NCBI RefSeq assembly: GCF_008124885.1
Contig: NZ_VNHX01000014.1
Location: 1 to 64,000, forward strand
Reading direction: 5' to 3'
Origin: Sphingobacterium allocomposti
Lineage (GTDB): Bacteria > Bacteroidota > Bacteroidia > Sphingobacteriales > Sphingobacteriaceae
DNA length: 64,000 nt
Shown: piece after piece, positions 1 through 6,828 of the stretch
Numbering within the stretch: position 1 is the first letter of the stretch
How the letters are laid out: each line of letters opens with the position of its first letter
The notes under the pieces: model-generated
Seen by the model: only the letters and a program-made list of their open reading frames with translations
The model's database searches: none
What the model was told of the DNA's origin: nothing
Translations under genes and position numbers: made by a program

Positions 1-42
1 AATTACTATCTTTTCTGTTTTCCCCGATTCCGTTCGGGACTG

Positions 43-74
43 CAAAGGTAAAAGGTTTTTCCGTTTCCGCAAAA
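43..74 (-). promoter_or_regulatory. Bacteroidota-type promoter reading leftward out of the window
   Basis: On the minus strand a TTTG box (70-73) is followed after 19 nt by TACCTTTG (43-50), a perfect match to the Bacteroidota consensus TTTG-N19-21-TAnnTTTG. An A/T-rich stretch (75-100) lies just upstream like an UP element. The predicted transcript begins near 36 with a small hairpin (CCCGA/TCGGG). I infer a strongly expressed gene, probably an rRNA operon, just left of the window. The gene itself is not visible. Confidence 0.7.
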
Positions 75-189
75 TTTATTTTAAAATAATTTCCTGCTTC
101 CCCTTCCTGCCGGCGAAACCCCTTACGGTATCCCCCTTCCGGCCCCCTTTTTCTGCCTTTCAGTGCTGTCCCTCCCTCGCGGAGTGGTG

Positions 190-221
190 CAAAGATAGAA
201 CTTTATACACCGCCGTGCAAG
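190..221 (-). promoter_or_regulatory. Second upstream promoter, tandem with the one at 43-74
   Basis: TATCTTTG lies on the minus strand at 190-197. A CTTG box (218-221) lies 20 nt upstream, one base off the TTTG consensus. Two promoters about 150 bp apart in the same direction are usual ahead of stable-RNA operons. No reading frame lies between them, which fits a non-coding leader. Confidence 0.5.
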
Positions 222-291
222 TCCTGCGCCCCTTTTTCCGGACGAAAAACCGCAAACCCCTGTAAACCTGAACGATATTTTTAAACCGGCA

Positions 292-543
292 GATGTCTGA
301 TGGCGGATGGCAGATAGCAGATGGCTGATGGCAGATAGCAGATGGCTGATGGCAGATGGCTAATGGCTAATGGCTAATGGCTGATGGCAGATAGCAGATG
401 GCTAATGGCAGATAGCGGATGGCTAATGGCTAATGGCTGATGGCAGATGGCTAATGGCAGATAGCAGATGGCGGATGGCTGATGGCAGATGGCTAATGGC
501 AGATAGCGGATGGCTAATGGCTAATGGCTAATGGCTAATGGCA
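292..543. repeat. Array of 36 uninterrupted heptanucleotide repeats
   Basis: The 252 bp split exactly into 36 heptamers with no phase slip. All but the first follow RATRGCN (GATGGCA, GATGGCT, GATAGCA, AATGGCT and close variants). The order of variants is irregular. There is no open reading frame of note. Related heptamers recur at 35266-35358 (opposite orientation), within 47168-49118 and at 54910-55693, so this is a dispersed repeat family. Function is unknown. Confidence 0.9.
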
Positions 544-610
544 TAAATCATATAAGCTATGAGCCATGCTATAGCTTCGCACATACGACGCCCCTGCGGC
601 GCCTTTCCTG

Positions 611-714
611 CTGTCGTGCGACAGTCTTCCTTAAGGGAAAACAGAGGGTATATAGAGTTTTACCTCTATAAACCCTCTATCAACCCTCTGTCAACCCTCA
701 TTTAAACCTCTATT
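611..714. other. Structured non-coding stretch: palindrome, long hairpin and 11-bp direct repeats
   Basis: A 14-bp palindrome (CTGTCG-TG-CGACAG, 611-624) precedes a two-step hairpin: GAGGGT (644-649) plus TATAGAG (651-657) pair with CTCTATA (664-670) plus ACCCTC (672-677) around a TTTTAC loop, with one A on each side. From 671 to 714 there are four 11-bp direct repeats of the type AACCCTCTATC, the last two degraded. There is no reading frame. The stretch could be a small RNA or a remnant repeat. Nothing decides between these. Confidence 0.5.
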
Positions 715-901
715 ATTCTTACCGCTGACTGGCTTCTGCCCCGCACGTGGGCCGGCCATGTACCGAAGGCTGATCTCCACCGGTCACGGATTAATTTACT
801 GTGCACGAGCCGGACTCTACAAAATGACAATAAACAAACCTTGCGATAATTTATTGGAACGCTATTTGCTCTTTTTTAGAGTATTTAAAAGAAAGGTAAC
901 T

Positions 902-1036
902 ATGACAAAAAACGAAAAAATGAAAACAACAAAACTTGAAAAGAACCCTTTTATGTACTACGTGACAAACTGGGGATTTGTCGAACAAGGTTCACAGAAA
1001 ATCAATAACCACACGAAAAACCAAAAACGAAGTTAA
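902..1036 (+). CDS. Possible small protein, 44 aa
   Basis: An ATG frame of 44 codons, lysine- and asparagine-rich, with the central motif NPFMYYVTNWGFVEQG. An AAGAAAGGT stretch just before the ATG could serve as a ribosome-binding site. A strong hairpin with T-tract follows 26 nt after the stop (1063-1095), so a transcript could end just after this frame. The frame also extends upstream to an ATG at 758, but that part has no start signal and looks fortuitous. I do not recognise the family. The hydrophobic-aromatic core between basic ends suggests a nucleic-acid- or membrane-associated peptide, which is guesswork. It may equally be non-coding. Confidence 0.4.
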   Translation: MTKNEKMKTTKLEKNPFMYYVTNWGFVEQGSQKINNHTKNQKRS

Positions 1037-1062
1037 AACTTCATCCGATGCAAAAAAAGAGG

Positions 1063-1095
1063 TGCTTTATGACAAATAAAGCATTTTGTTTTTTT
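1063..1095. terminator. Bidirectional intrinsic terminator
   Basis: TGCTTTAT (1063-1070), loop GACAA, ATAAAGCA (1076-1083), followed by a T-rich run on the plus strand. On the minus strand the same stem is followed by CCTCTTTTTTT. It can end both the 44-codon frame and the ccoS transcript. Confidence 0.8.
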
Positions 1096-1098
1096 GCC

Positions 1099-1281
1099 CT
1101 ACCCCTGCCCCTCATCATCTCTTTCCTCATCATCAAACAAGATACGCACTGATGGCGTATACGTATCTTCATGCTGCCCGGTTTTATTCGCCCAAAAAAA
1201 AGCCGCCAAAAAAATCAACGCAATAAAAACACTGCAGCCTATAAGAAAAAAAATAATATTCATATCGAAATAGTTATTCAT
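1099..1281 (-). CDS. ccoS: cbb3-type cytochrome oxidase assembly protein CcoS
   Basis: A 60-aa protein with one transmembrane helix (about residues 8-30), then the family signature ending in TPSVRILFDDE and an acidic tail. CcoS is a small inner-membrane protein needed to mature cbb3-type cytochrome c oxidase, usually encoded next to the copper ATPase CcoI, as here. An alternative start is the ATG at 1263 (MNIIFFLIG), which matches the usual N-terminus better. Neither start has a clear ribosome-binding site. It is the last gene of the leftward transcript. The oxidase genes ccoNOP, often next in line, are absent and a terminator follows. Confidence 0.88.
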   Translation of the reverse strand: MNNYFDMNIIFFLIGCSVFIALIFLAAFFWANKTGQHEDTYTPSVRILFDDEERDDEGQG

Positions 1282-1346
1282 CCGTATCCGTCTTCAAAGG
1301 CATTTATGAGGCATCCGTCCGGTTCGGCAACCAAGACATTCATAAA

Positions 1347-3791
1347 TTACATGTTGTGCCCCAGGGCCGCAGTCCGCTCCAGCAGCCCTCTCTTCCGTGC
1401 AAACCAACGTGTTGCCAAACTTGTAAACGATATAATCGTGACCGTGCTGATCGGCATAAGGATCGCCGCGAAAAGCGGCGACATTGTTCCCTGAAGTGCA
1501 AAATACAACCCTATGCAATTATATGTAAGGGAGATTAAAAAGCTCATTCGTATCACATGAACAGCGTCTTTGGCGAACAGAAAAAATTTAGGTATTTTTC
1601 TAAACGATGTCCCCTCTAAAATCGCGTCGCACCCCGGAACAAAGTTGTTGATATCGTCAGAAATCGCCACGCCCAGATCGGCCTTTCGCAACGCTCCTGC
1701 GTCGTTTAAGCCATCTCCCAACATACCAACCCGCCTACCGTCTCTCTGCCAATCTTCGATTTGCATTAATTTATCAGTGGGATTCTGGTGAAACAAAATA
1801 CTGGACGAGACCGGAAAGATCGCCCTAAGGGCTTCCATATGGCGGTCGCCATCTCCGGATAGCAGATGCAGGTCATAACCTTGCTGAAGTTCCTGCACAA
1901 CGTCTTCCAAGCCTTCCCGCCACGATTGCTCGTAGTGGAACGCTCCACGCAGCTCTTTATCGATAGCTACAAAGACCCGCCCGTCACCGCGCCTGTTCCT
2001 GCCAAAGACAAAGGGCATGGAGCCGATTTCTACCGTCTTACCGTTCACATCGGCTTTCATTCCTTTCCCAACTATTTCCTCAAAATGTGCCACGTCCAGC
2101 GTGGTGATATCCCCTGCCCATCTGAGGATTTCCCTACTTAGGGGATGATTCGAATTCCGACAAACGGAGGCCAGCAGCCCCTTTTCCCGCGCGTTGAGAT
2201 GGCCATCAAAGAATATGCGAGTCGATTTAGGCGAGGTGATCGTCCCCGTCTTGTCAAATACTATACAATCTATCTTAGCCATCTTTTCCACCACAGCCGT
2301 ATTCTTAATATACATCTTATTCCGGTCAAAGATGCTCAACGCTGCGGAAAGCGTAAAAGGTGAGCTAAGCGCCAACGCGCATGGACACGCGATGATTAGC
2401 ACCGCTGTAAACGCGTTCCATGCTTTGGCAGCATCTCCGCCAAACAGCCAATAGGCTGCGCCAAAGATCGCAACAGAAAGGAGGCCTATTGTAAAATACT
2501 TACTCACAACGCCGGCAAAAGTCTCGTATGTCTTCTCCCGGTCTTTAAAGTTCTCGTTGTTCCACAGCCTTGTGAGGTGGCTCTGCGATACAGCTTTGAC
2601 CACTTCTACTTCGATCGCCTCTCCCACCTGTCTGCCACCGGCATAGATAAGCTCCCCCGGCGTTTTCTCCACAAGATCGGACTCGCCTGTCACGAAACTA
2701 AAATCGACCGCAGCCGCTCCTTTCAGCAGTAGTGCGTCGGCCGGAATAATTTCGTTGTTTCGGACCAAGATACGATCGCCAACGTGTAGGTCGGCGAGCG
2801 GGATTGGACGCTCCCTATCACCTTCAATGCGGGTAACAGCTACAGGAAAATACGATCTATAATCGCGCTCGAAGGACAGATGATGGTAGGTCCGTTGCTG
2901 AACCCATCGACCAATTAAAATAAAAAACACCAAGCTACATAGCGTGTCCGCGAATCCGGCGCCGCTCCCCGTCAGGATTTCCAACGCGGTACGCACAAAT
3001 ATCACCAGAATGCCTAACGCCAGCGGCACATCTAAATTTAGGTTCCTATGCTTCAAGCTCTGCCATGCCGACCGGAAATAATCTGAAGCACAATACAGCA
3101 ACACGGGAACAGAAAACCCTAAATTCATGTAGCCAAAAAAGTTAGCGTACTGCTTTTCAAAAGCGTCCATTCCGAAATATTCCGGAAAACTTAGCATCAT
3201 AGAGTTCCCAAAGCAAAAACCTGCCACGGCAATTTTCGCCACCAACGTATGCCCCCCACGCGAGCTTTCTTTTCCTTCTTTAACAATATCCTGCAGCGTA
3301 ATCTTCGGCTCGTAACCGATGCCGACAAGCAACTCCACCAACATCCGAAGCGAGAATGAACCGTTCTTAAATCTTACCGTAACCTGCTTTTTCATGAAAT
3401 CGACCTGTGAACTGACGATTGCGGCTTCGAGCTTGTATAGATTCTCCAACAGCCAGATGCAGGAACTGCAATGAATAGCCGGAATATAAAACGTGATAAT
3501 CGACATGCGTTCGTCCATATAATCTACCAGCTTGGCCCGTATATCCGGTTGATCGAGGTAAGCTAAATCTATTGGCTCACGCCGTTTAAACCTTCCGGGA
3601 TGCGCATTATACTGATAGTATCGCTGCAGGTCATTTTGCTGGAGGATCTCGTATACCGTCTGACATCCTAAACAACAAAACAAACGGTTGTCACATTCAT
3701 AATGTTGCCCGACAACTTTATCCCCGCAATGAAAACATATGGGTTCGTCTAGTGTAGGCACGGCTTCTCTTGTGTTGGCTGATCGTTCCAT
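1347..3791 (-). CDS. ccoI: Copper-translocating P-type ATPase CcoI/FixI
   Basis: 814 aa from the ATG at 3791. The frame stays open further upstream, but that part overlaps the end of hemN. The N-terminus is cysteine-rich (CFHCG near 19-23, then CC and C near 39-43). A heavy-metal-associated motif CSSC lies at 108-111, then membrane helices, the transport motif CPC at 469-471, the phosphorylation motif DKTGT from Asp513, and GDGLNDAGAL near the C-terminus. This P1B-ATPase moves copper across the inner membrane for assembly of cbb3 oxidase. It lies 25 bp after hemN and 65 bp before ccoS, so the three are probably co-transcribed. Confidence 0.93.
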   Translation of the reverse strand: MERSANTREAVPTLDEPICFHCGDKVVGQHYECDNRLFCCLGCQTVYEILQQNDLQRYYQYNAHPGRFKRREPIDLAYLDQPDIRAKLVDYMDERMSIITFYIPAIHCSSCIWLLENLYKLEAAIVSSQVDFMKKQVTVRFKNGSFSLRMLVELLVGIGYEPKITLQDIVKEGKESSRGGHTLVAKIAVAGFCFGNSMMLSFPEYFGMDAFEKQYANFFGYMNLGFSVPVLLYCASDYFRSAWQSLKHRNLNLDVPLALGILVIFVRTALEILTGSGAGFADTLCSLVFFILIGRWVQQRTYHHLSFERDYRSYFPVAVTRIEGDRERPIPLADLHVGDRILVRNNEIIPADALLLKGAAAVDFSFVTGESDLVEKTPGELIYAGGRQVGEAIEVEVVKAVSQSHLTRLWNNENFKDREKTYETFAGVVSKYFTIGLLSVAIFGAAYWLFGGDAAKAWNAFTAVLIIACPCALALSSPFTLSAALSIFDRNKMYIKNTAVVEKMAKIDCIVFDKTGTITSPKSTRIFFDGHLNAREKGLLASVCRNSNHPLSREILRWAGDITTLDVAHFEEIVGKGMKADVNGKTVEIGSMPFVFGRNRRGDGRVFVAIDKELRGAFHYEQSWREGLEDVVQELQQGYDLHLLSGDGDRHMEALRAIFPVSSSILFHQNPTDKLMQIEDWQRDGRRVGMLGDGLNDAGALRKADLGVAISDDINNFVPGCDAILEGTSFRKIPKFFLFAKDAVHVIRMSFLISLTYNCIGLYFALQGTMSPLFAAILMPISTVTIISFTSLATRWFARKRGLLERTAALGHNM

Positions 3792-3816
3792 ATGCGCGTT
3801 GTTTCCACGGTCTTCG

Positions 3817-5172
3817 TTAAATGGCCCGGCTAAATAGGTTGTCTTTCTGTCTGGCGTTGTGCAGCCGTTGATCGAATACCATACAGATGTTACGAAGAAA
3901 AGATCTTCCCTCAGGCGTAGCCCGTATATTGCTGCCGTTGATCTCCACAAGGCCGTCCTCCTGCAATGCCTCCATTCGTTGAATAAAAGTTCCGTTGGCG
4001 TAAAAACCGTTTTCAAGGCGCACCTCGCCCCGACACATCATGTCTACTATATAGCGGCGTATGGTCATGTCTTCCTTGTTGAGCACATGTCCCTTTAATA
4101 TCGGGAATTTTCCTTCGTCGATCAGACGGTAATACTCTTCGACGCTTTTTACATTCTGGGAAAAACAGCTCCAGGAATCGCCGATGGAGGAAACTCCTAG
4201 CCCGATCAATGCGGGTGTATAGCGATCTGTATAACCCATAAAATTCCGGTGAAGGCCACCGGTGGCGGAGGCCCTAAACAGGGGATCCGTATCTTTTGCG
4301 AAATGATCCATTCCCACATCGCGGTACCCTCCAGCCTCAATGAGCCTCTTTCCCAGCATGTACAGCTCCAGTTTGTCGCTTCCTGTAGGAAGATCGCTGT
4401 CCGTGAACCTCCGCTGGCCGGGCTTCAGCCACGGGATATGGGCATAACTATAAAAGGAAATACGCTCGGGCGACATGGTTAAAGCGGCGTCGACGGTCCC
4501 GGCAACCGTGTCTTTCGTCTGAAGCGGCAGCCCGTAAATCAGATCAAAGTTTACCGAAGTATAACCGATGGCTTTCGCATCTTTCATAACGGTCTCGACT
4601 TCCTGCCGAGTTTGCCGTCTGTTTATCAAAAACTGCACACGTACGTCGAAGTCCTGAATGCCGAGGCTAAGCCGGCGGAACCCCAGGCCGTACAATACTT
4701 GTAAATGTTCCTTTGTCGTGTTGGCAGGATGCGCCTCGAACGAAAAAGCGGCATTGCTATGCACCTGTGCGTGCGCCAACACACCTTCCACCAGCTGCCG
4801 CAGATTTCCGGGATCAAAGAATGTCGGCGTACCACCTCCCAGATGCAACTCGCTTATCATAATGTCTTCTCCGAGCAACCTCCTATACATCGTCCATTCC
4901 TTTAGTACACGCTGCAAATAAGGCTTCTCCACGCCATGGTTTTTCGTTATGCGCGTGTTGCAACCACAGTACGTACATAAGCTTTCACAGAATGGCAGGT
5001 GGATATACAAGCTGACCCCGTGTTCCTTGGAAGTGCTGTATGTAGCGCTCAGGCGGGAAAGCCACTCCTGCACGCGAAACCTATCCCCTTCCCAAAAGGG
5101 TACTGTGGGATAACTGGTGTAACGGGGCGCCGCCACGTTGTACTTTGAAATCAAATCAGCGTTTATGTTCAT
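3817..5172 (-). CDS. hemN: Oxygen-independent coproporphyrinogen III oxidase HemN
   Basis: 451 aa starting MNINADLISKYN. A radical-SAM enzyme that converts coproporphyrinogen III to protoporphyrinogen IX without oxygen, feeding haem synthesis under low oxygen. The iron-sulphur motif CESLCTYCGC puts Cys at 62, 66, 69 and 71, the same numbering as E. coli HemN. A GGGTPTF SAM-binding motif follows. The ATG at 5172 is chosen because its N-terminus matches the family. The frame is open to 5229, but that part overlaps the preceding gene. The start overlaps the end of the D-LDH-like gene by 17 bp, suggesting translational coupling. Confidence 0.94.
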   Translation of the reverse strand: MNINADLISKYNVAAPRYTSYPTVPFWEGDRFRVQEWLSRLSATYSTSKEHGVSLYIHLPFCESLCTYCGCNTRITKNHGVEKPYLQRVLKEWTMYRRLLGEDIMISELHLGGGTPTFFDPGNLRQLVEGVLAHAQVHSNAAFSFEAHPANTTKEHLQVLYGLGFRRLSLGIQDFDVRVQFLINRRQTRQEVETVMKDAKAIGYTSVNFDLIYGLPLQTKDTVAGTVDAALTMSPERISFYSYAHIPWLKPGQRRFTDSDLPTGSDKLELYMLGKRLIEAGGYRDVGMDHFAKDTDPLFRASATGGLHRNFMGYTDRYTPALIGLGVSSIGDSWSCFSQNVKSVEEYYRLIDEGKFPILKGHVLNKEDMTIRRYIVDMMCRGEVRLENGFYANGTFIQRMEALQEDGLVEINGSNIRATPEGRSFLRNICMVFDQRLHNARQKDNLFSRAI

Positions 5173-5593
5173 GGTCCTCCGCATTTTTAATGGTACAATC
5201 GGAAACGCAGCAACATGCCAGGCCCACACATTTACCCCGCTCCCACAGGTTTAGATTTCGGATAGTCTGCTCAGCAATACCCCGTGACGTCCGATCGGCG
5301 TAAGGTGTATTGGCCACCTGTATCCCCAGATTTCCCGCATGGCAGAGGTCTATGTGATCGGTCAGCAATGAACGGGTTACGATTTTCTGTATCCCCACAC
5401 GTTTGAGCTCATCTAACAAGGCCGCTTCAAGCAGGTCGTCTTCCGCGATGATAACCACCTCCTTTCCACGAGCGTAGTGGATAGTATCCCAACTTAATGC
5501 ATTAGCTATGAGGGTGAGGTCATGAACTTTCCCGTTAGCTCTAGCTAACAGTTCTTTCTCAAACTCCTTTATACTGTAGGCAACCGCTTTCAT
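5156..5593 (-). CDS. Stand-alone D-lactate-dehydrogenase N-domain-like protein with cysteine-rich tail
   Basis: 145 aa. Residues 1-115 resemble the N-terminal catalytic half of D-lactate dehydrogenase: an opening like VAYSIKEFEKELL, then GIQKIVTRS, DHIDL, LGIQVANTPY and IAEQTIRNLNLW in the family order. The NAD-binding domain and its catalytic residues are missing, so dehydrogenase activity is unlikely. The tail carries five cysteines, C122, C127, C128, C129 and C133, then a His/Glu/Lys-rich end, which suggests a metal or redox site. It is the first gene of the hemN-ccoI-ccoS unit and overlaps hemN by 17 bp. Function is unknown. A role in haem, copper or redox sensing is inference from context. 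Confidence 0.75.
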   Translation of the reverse strand: MKAVAYSIKEFEKELLARANGKVHDLTLIANALSWDTIHYARGKEVVIIAEDDLLEAALLDELKRVGIQKIVTRSLLTDHIDLCHAGNLGIQVANTPYADRTSRGIAEQTIRNLNLWERGKCVGLACCCVSDCTIKNAEDHEHKR

Positions 5594-5618
5594 GTATTCA
5601 TTTTCTCCAACTATTGCG

Positions 5619-5643
5619 CAAATATAGCGGGCACATGGTGCCC
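5619..5643 (-). promoter_or_regulatory. Promoter -7 box and adjoining 15-bp palindrome for the D-LDH-like/hemN unit
   Basis: TATATTTG on the minus strand (5619-5626) matches the Bacteroidota -7 box, 25 bp ahead of the ATG. No TTTG box is found 19-21 nt further up, which fits a promoter that needs an activator. A perfect palindrome GGGCAC-ATG-GTGCCC (5629-5643) fills the spacer just upstream and could be an operator. Its protein is unknown. Confidence 0.55.
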
Positions 5644-5669
5644 TTGGGATGTATCCTATCAGGTAAGAA

Positions 5670-5685
5670 AGTGATTTTGGTCACA
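5670..5685. promoter_or_regulatory. CRP/FNR-type binding dyad upstream of the hemN unit
   Basis: AGTGA-TTTTGG-TCACA has the form of the CRP consensus TGTGA-N6-TCACA with one mismatch, and the same spacing as FNR half-sites. Its centre is about 64 bp upstream of the transcription start predicted from the -7 box, a standard class I activator distance. The gene just to the right encodes a regulator with a CRP/FNR-type recognition helix, so it is the first candidate to bind here. This is inferred. Confidence 0.55.
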
Positions 5686-5704
5686 TATGCTGTAGCCAAA
5701 AAAT

Positions 5705-5732
5705 AAAGGCGCGGGATTCTTCCCGCGCCTTT
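5705..5732 (-). terminator. Intrinsic terminator after the REC-CRP regulator
   Basis: A perfect 11-bp stem, AAAGGCGCGGG (5705-5715) with CCCGCGCCTTT (5722-5732), and a 6-nt loop. On the minus strand it runs into TATTTTTT. It closes the ettA-kinase-regulator transcript and separates it from the hemN unit. Confidence 0.88.
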
Positions 5733-5757
5733 ATTACGCTCCGTCTGTCGACCGCGC

Positions 5758-6816
5758 TTAGAACTTGATGGCCTTCAGCCGCGCTATCGAGTATACGCGG
5801 ATAGCATTCCCTTCTTTTGTTATAAGTCGTTCTTCCTTAAAATCTGCCAACATCCGGCTGATTGTTTCATTGGCAGTTCCCGCTAGCGCAGCCAGATCGT
5901 CACGTGAAATCCGGATTACAACTTCGTCCTCGTCCGCGCGTGAAACCGTCTTCTCGGCGACGTTCACCAATGCGTTTGCCACACGTTTTCTTACGGTGTC
6001 ATACGCAAACCCCAACATCTGCTCTTCTTTCTCACGGATATTTCCTGACAACAGCTTAATAAACTTTCCTGCAATAACGGGCCTGTTATAAAGGAGCTCA
6101 AAGAAACGCTCCTTGGGAATCAGAGCCACTTCGCTGTCTTCCAATGCCGCCGCGTTATCACTATACTTCTCGTTGAGAAGCAGCGCCTCATAGCCGAAGA
6201 AGGCGTCATGGGCGTGAATATCTGTCGATAATTCCCTACCATCCTGATAAAACAGGAAGCTACGGACCTTCCCCTTCTTGAGGTAGTACATAAATAAAGG
6301 TGTGTCGCCAGCCTCGTAAATAAGTTGCTTCTTTTTATATACCTTAGTGCGGGCATCTTTCACCAGCCCCTGTAATAAATAGTGCTGCTCCTCTTCGCTC
6401 AGATGTAACGTCCCCCTCTGCAATCCGGTACCGTTTAGTTTTTCGCGCTTCCGCAGCCTACTTTCTATAGCGTTCAACAGCTCTATATCGTCAAAAGGCT
6501 TCGTCAGATAGTCGTCCGCACCCATTTCCATCGCCTTTCTCAGATCTGCCCTTTCTGATTTCGCCGTCAGAAAAATAAAGGGGATGTTTGCCGTAGCCTC
6601 GTTCTTACTTAACATATACAGCACCCCGTAGCCGTCGAGCTCCGGCATCATGATATCGCAGAGGATCAGGTCGGGATGCGTTTGCGTGGCTAGTTCTACA
6701 CCGATTTTTCCGTCGGGAGCCGTTAATATATCATAATCTCCGGTAAGCCCCAAGATTTCTGCTGTCCCCTCGCGGATCTCAAAATTGTCCTCGATAATCA
6801 ATATAGTTTTAGCCAT
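5758..6816 (-). CDS. Response regulator with CRP/FNR output (REC-cNMP-HTH)
   Basis: 352 aa in three parts. Residues 1-122 are a receiver domain with phospho-acceptor Asp54 (LCDIMMPELDG) and Lys107 (LTKPF). Residues about 145-260 are a cyclic-nucleotide-binding-like beta roll. Residues about 275-345 are a Crp-type winged helix. The recognition helix TANETISRML has Glu317, Ser320 and Arg321, matching FNR Glu209, Ser212 and Arg213. No FNR-type iron-sulphur cysteine cluster is visible, so input probably comes by phosphorylation. The kinase gene ends 12 bp upstream. The combination merges the roles of FixJ and FixK. Probable targets include the adjacent hemN unit (inferred). Confidence 0.92.
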   Translation of the reverse strand: MAKTILIIEDNFEIREGTAEILGLTGDYDILTAPDGKIGVELATQTHPDLILCDIMMPELDGYGVLYMLSKNEATANIPFIFLTAKSERADLRKAMEMGADDYLTKPFDDIELLNAIESRLRKREKLNGTGLQRGTLHLSEEEQHYLLQGLVKDARTKVYKKKQLIYEAGDTPLFMYYLKKGKVRSFLFYQDGRELSTDIHAHDAFFGYEALLLNEKYSDNAAALEDSEVALIPKERFFELLYNRPVIAGKFIKLLSGNIREKEEQMLGFAYDTVRKRVANALVNVAEKTVSRADEDEVVIRISRDDLAALAGTANETISRMLADFKEERLITKEGNAIRVYSIARLKAIKF

Positions 6817-6828
6817 ACGTATGCGCTT

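Noticed and set aside
292..543. The heptad array could encode a repetitive protein.
   Set aside because: A period of seven shifts the frame in every unit and no start codon with a ribosome-binding site fits. Read as non-coding.
758..901. Upstream extension of the 44-aa frame to an ATG at 758.
   Set aside because: No ribosome-binding site, unusual composition, and the internal ATG at 902 has a better upstream sequence.
3792..4016. Longer CcoI beginning at 4016.
   Set aside because: The extra 75 residues are read in another frame across the end of hemN and have no counterpart in CcoI proteins.
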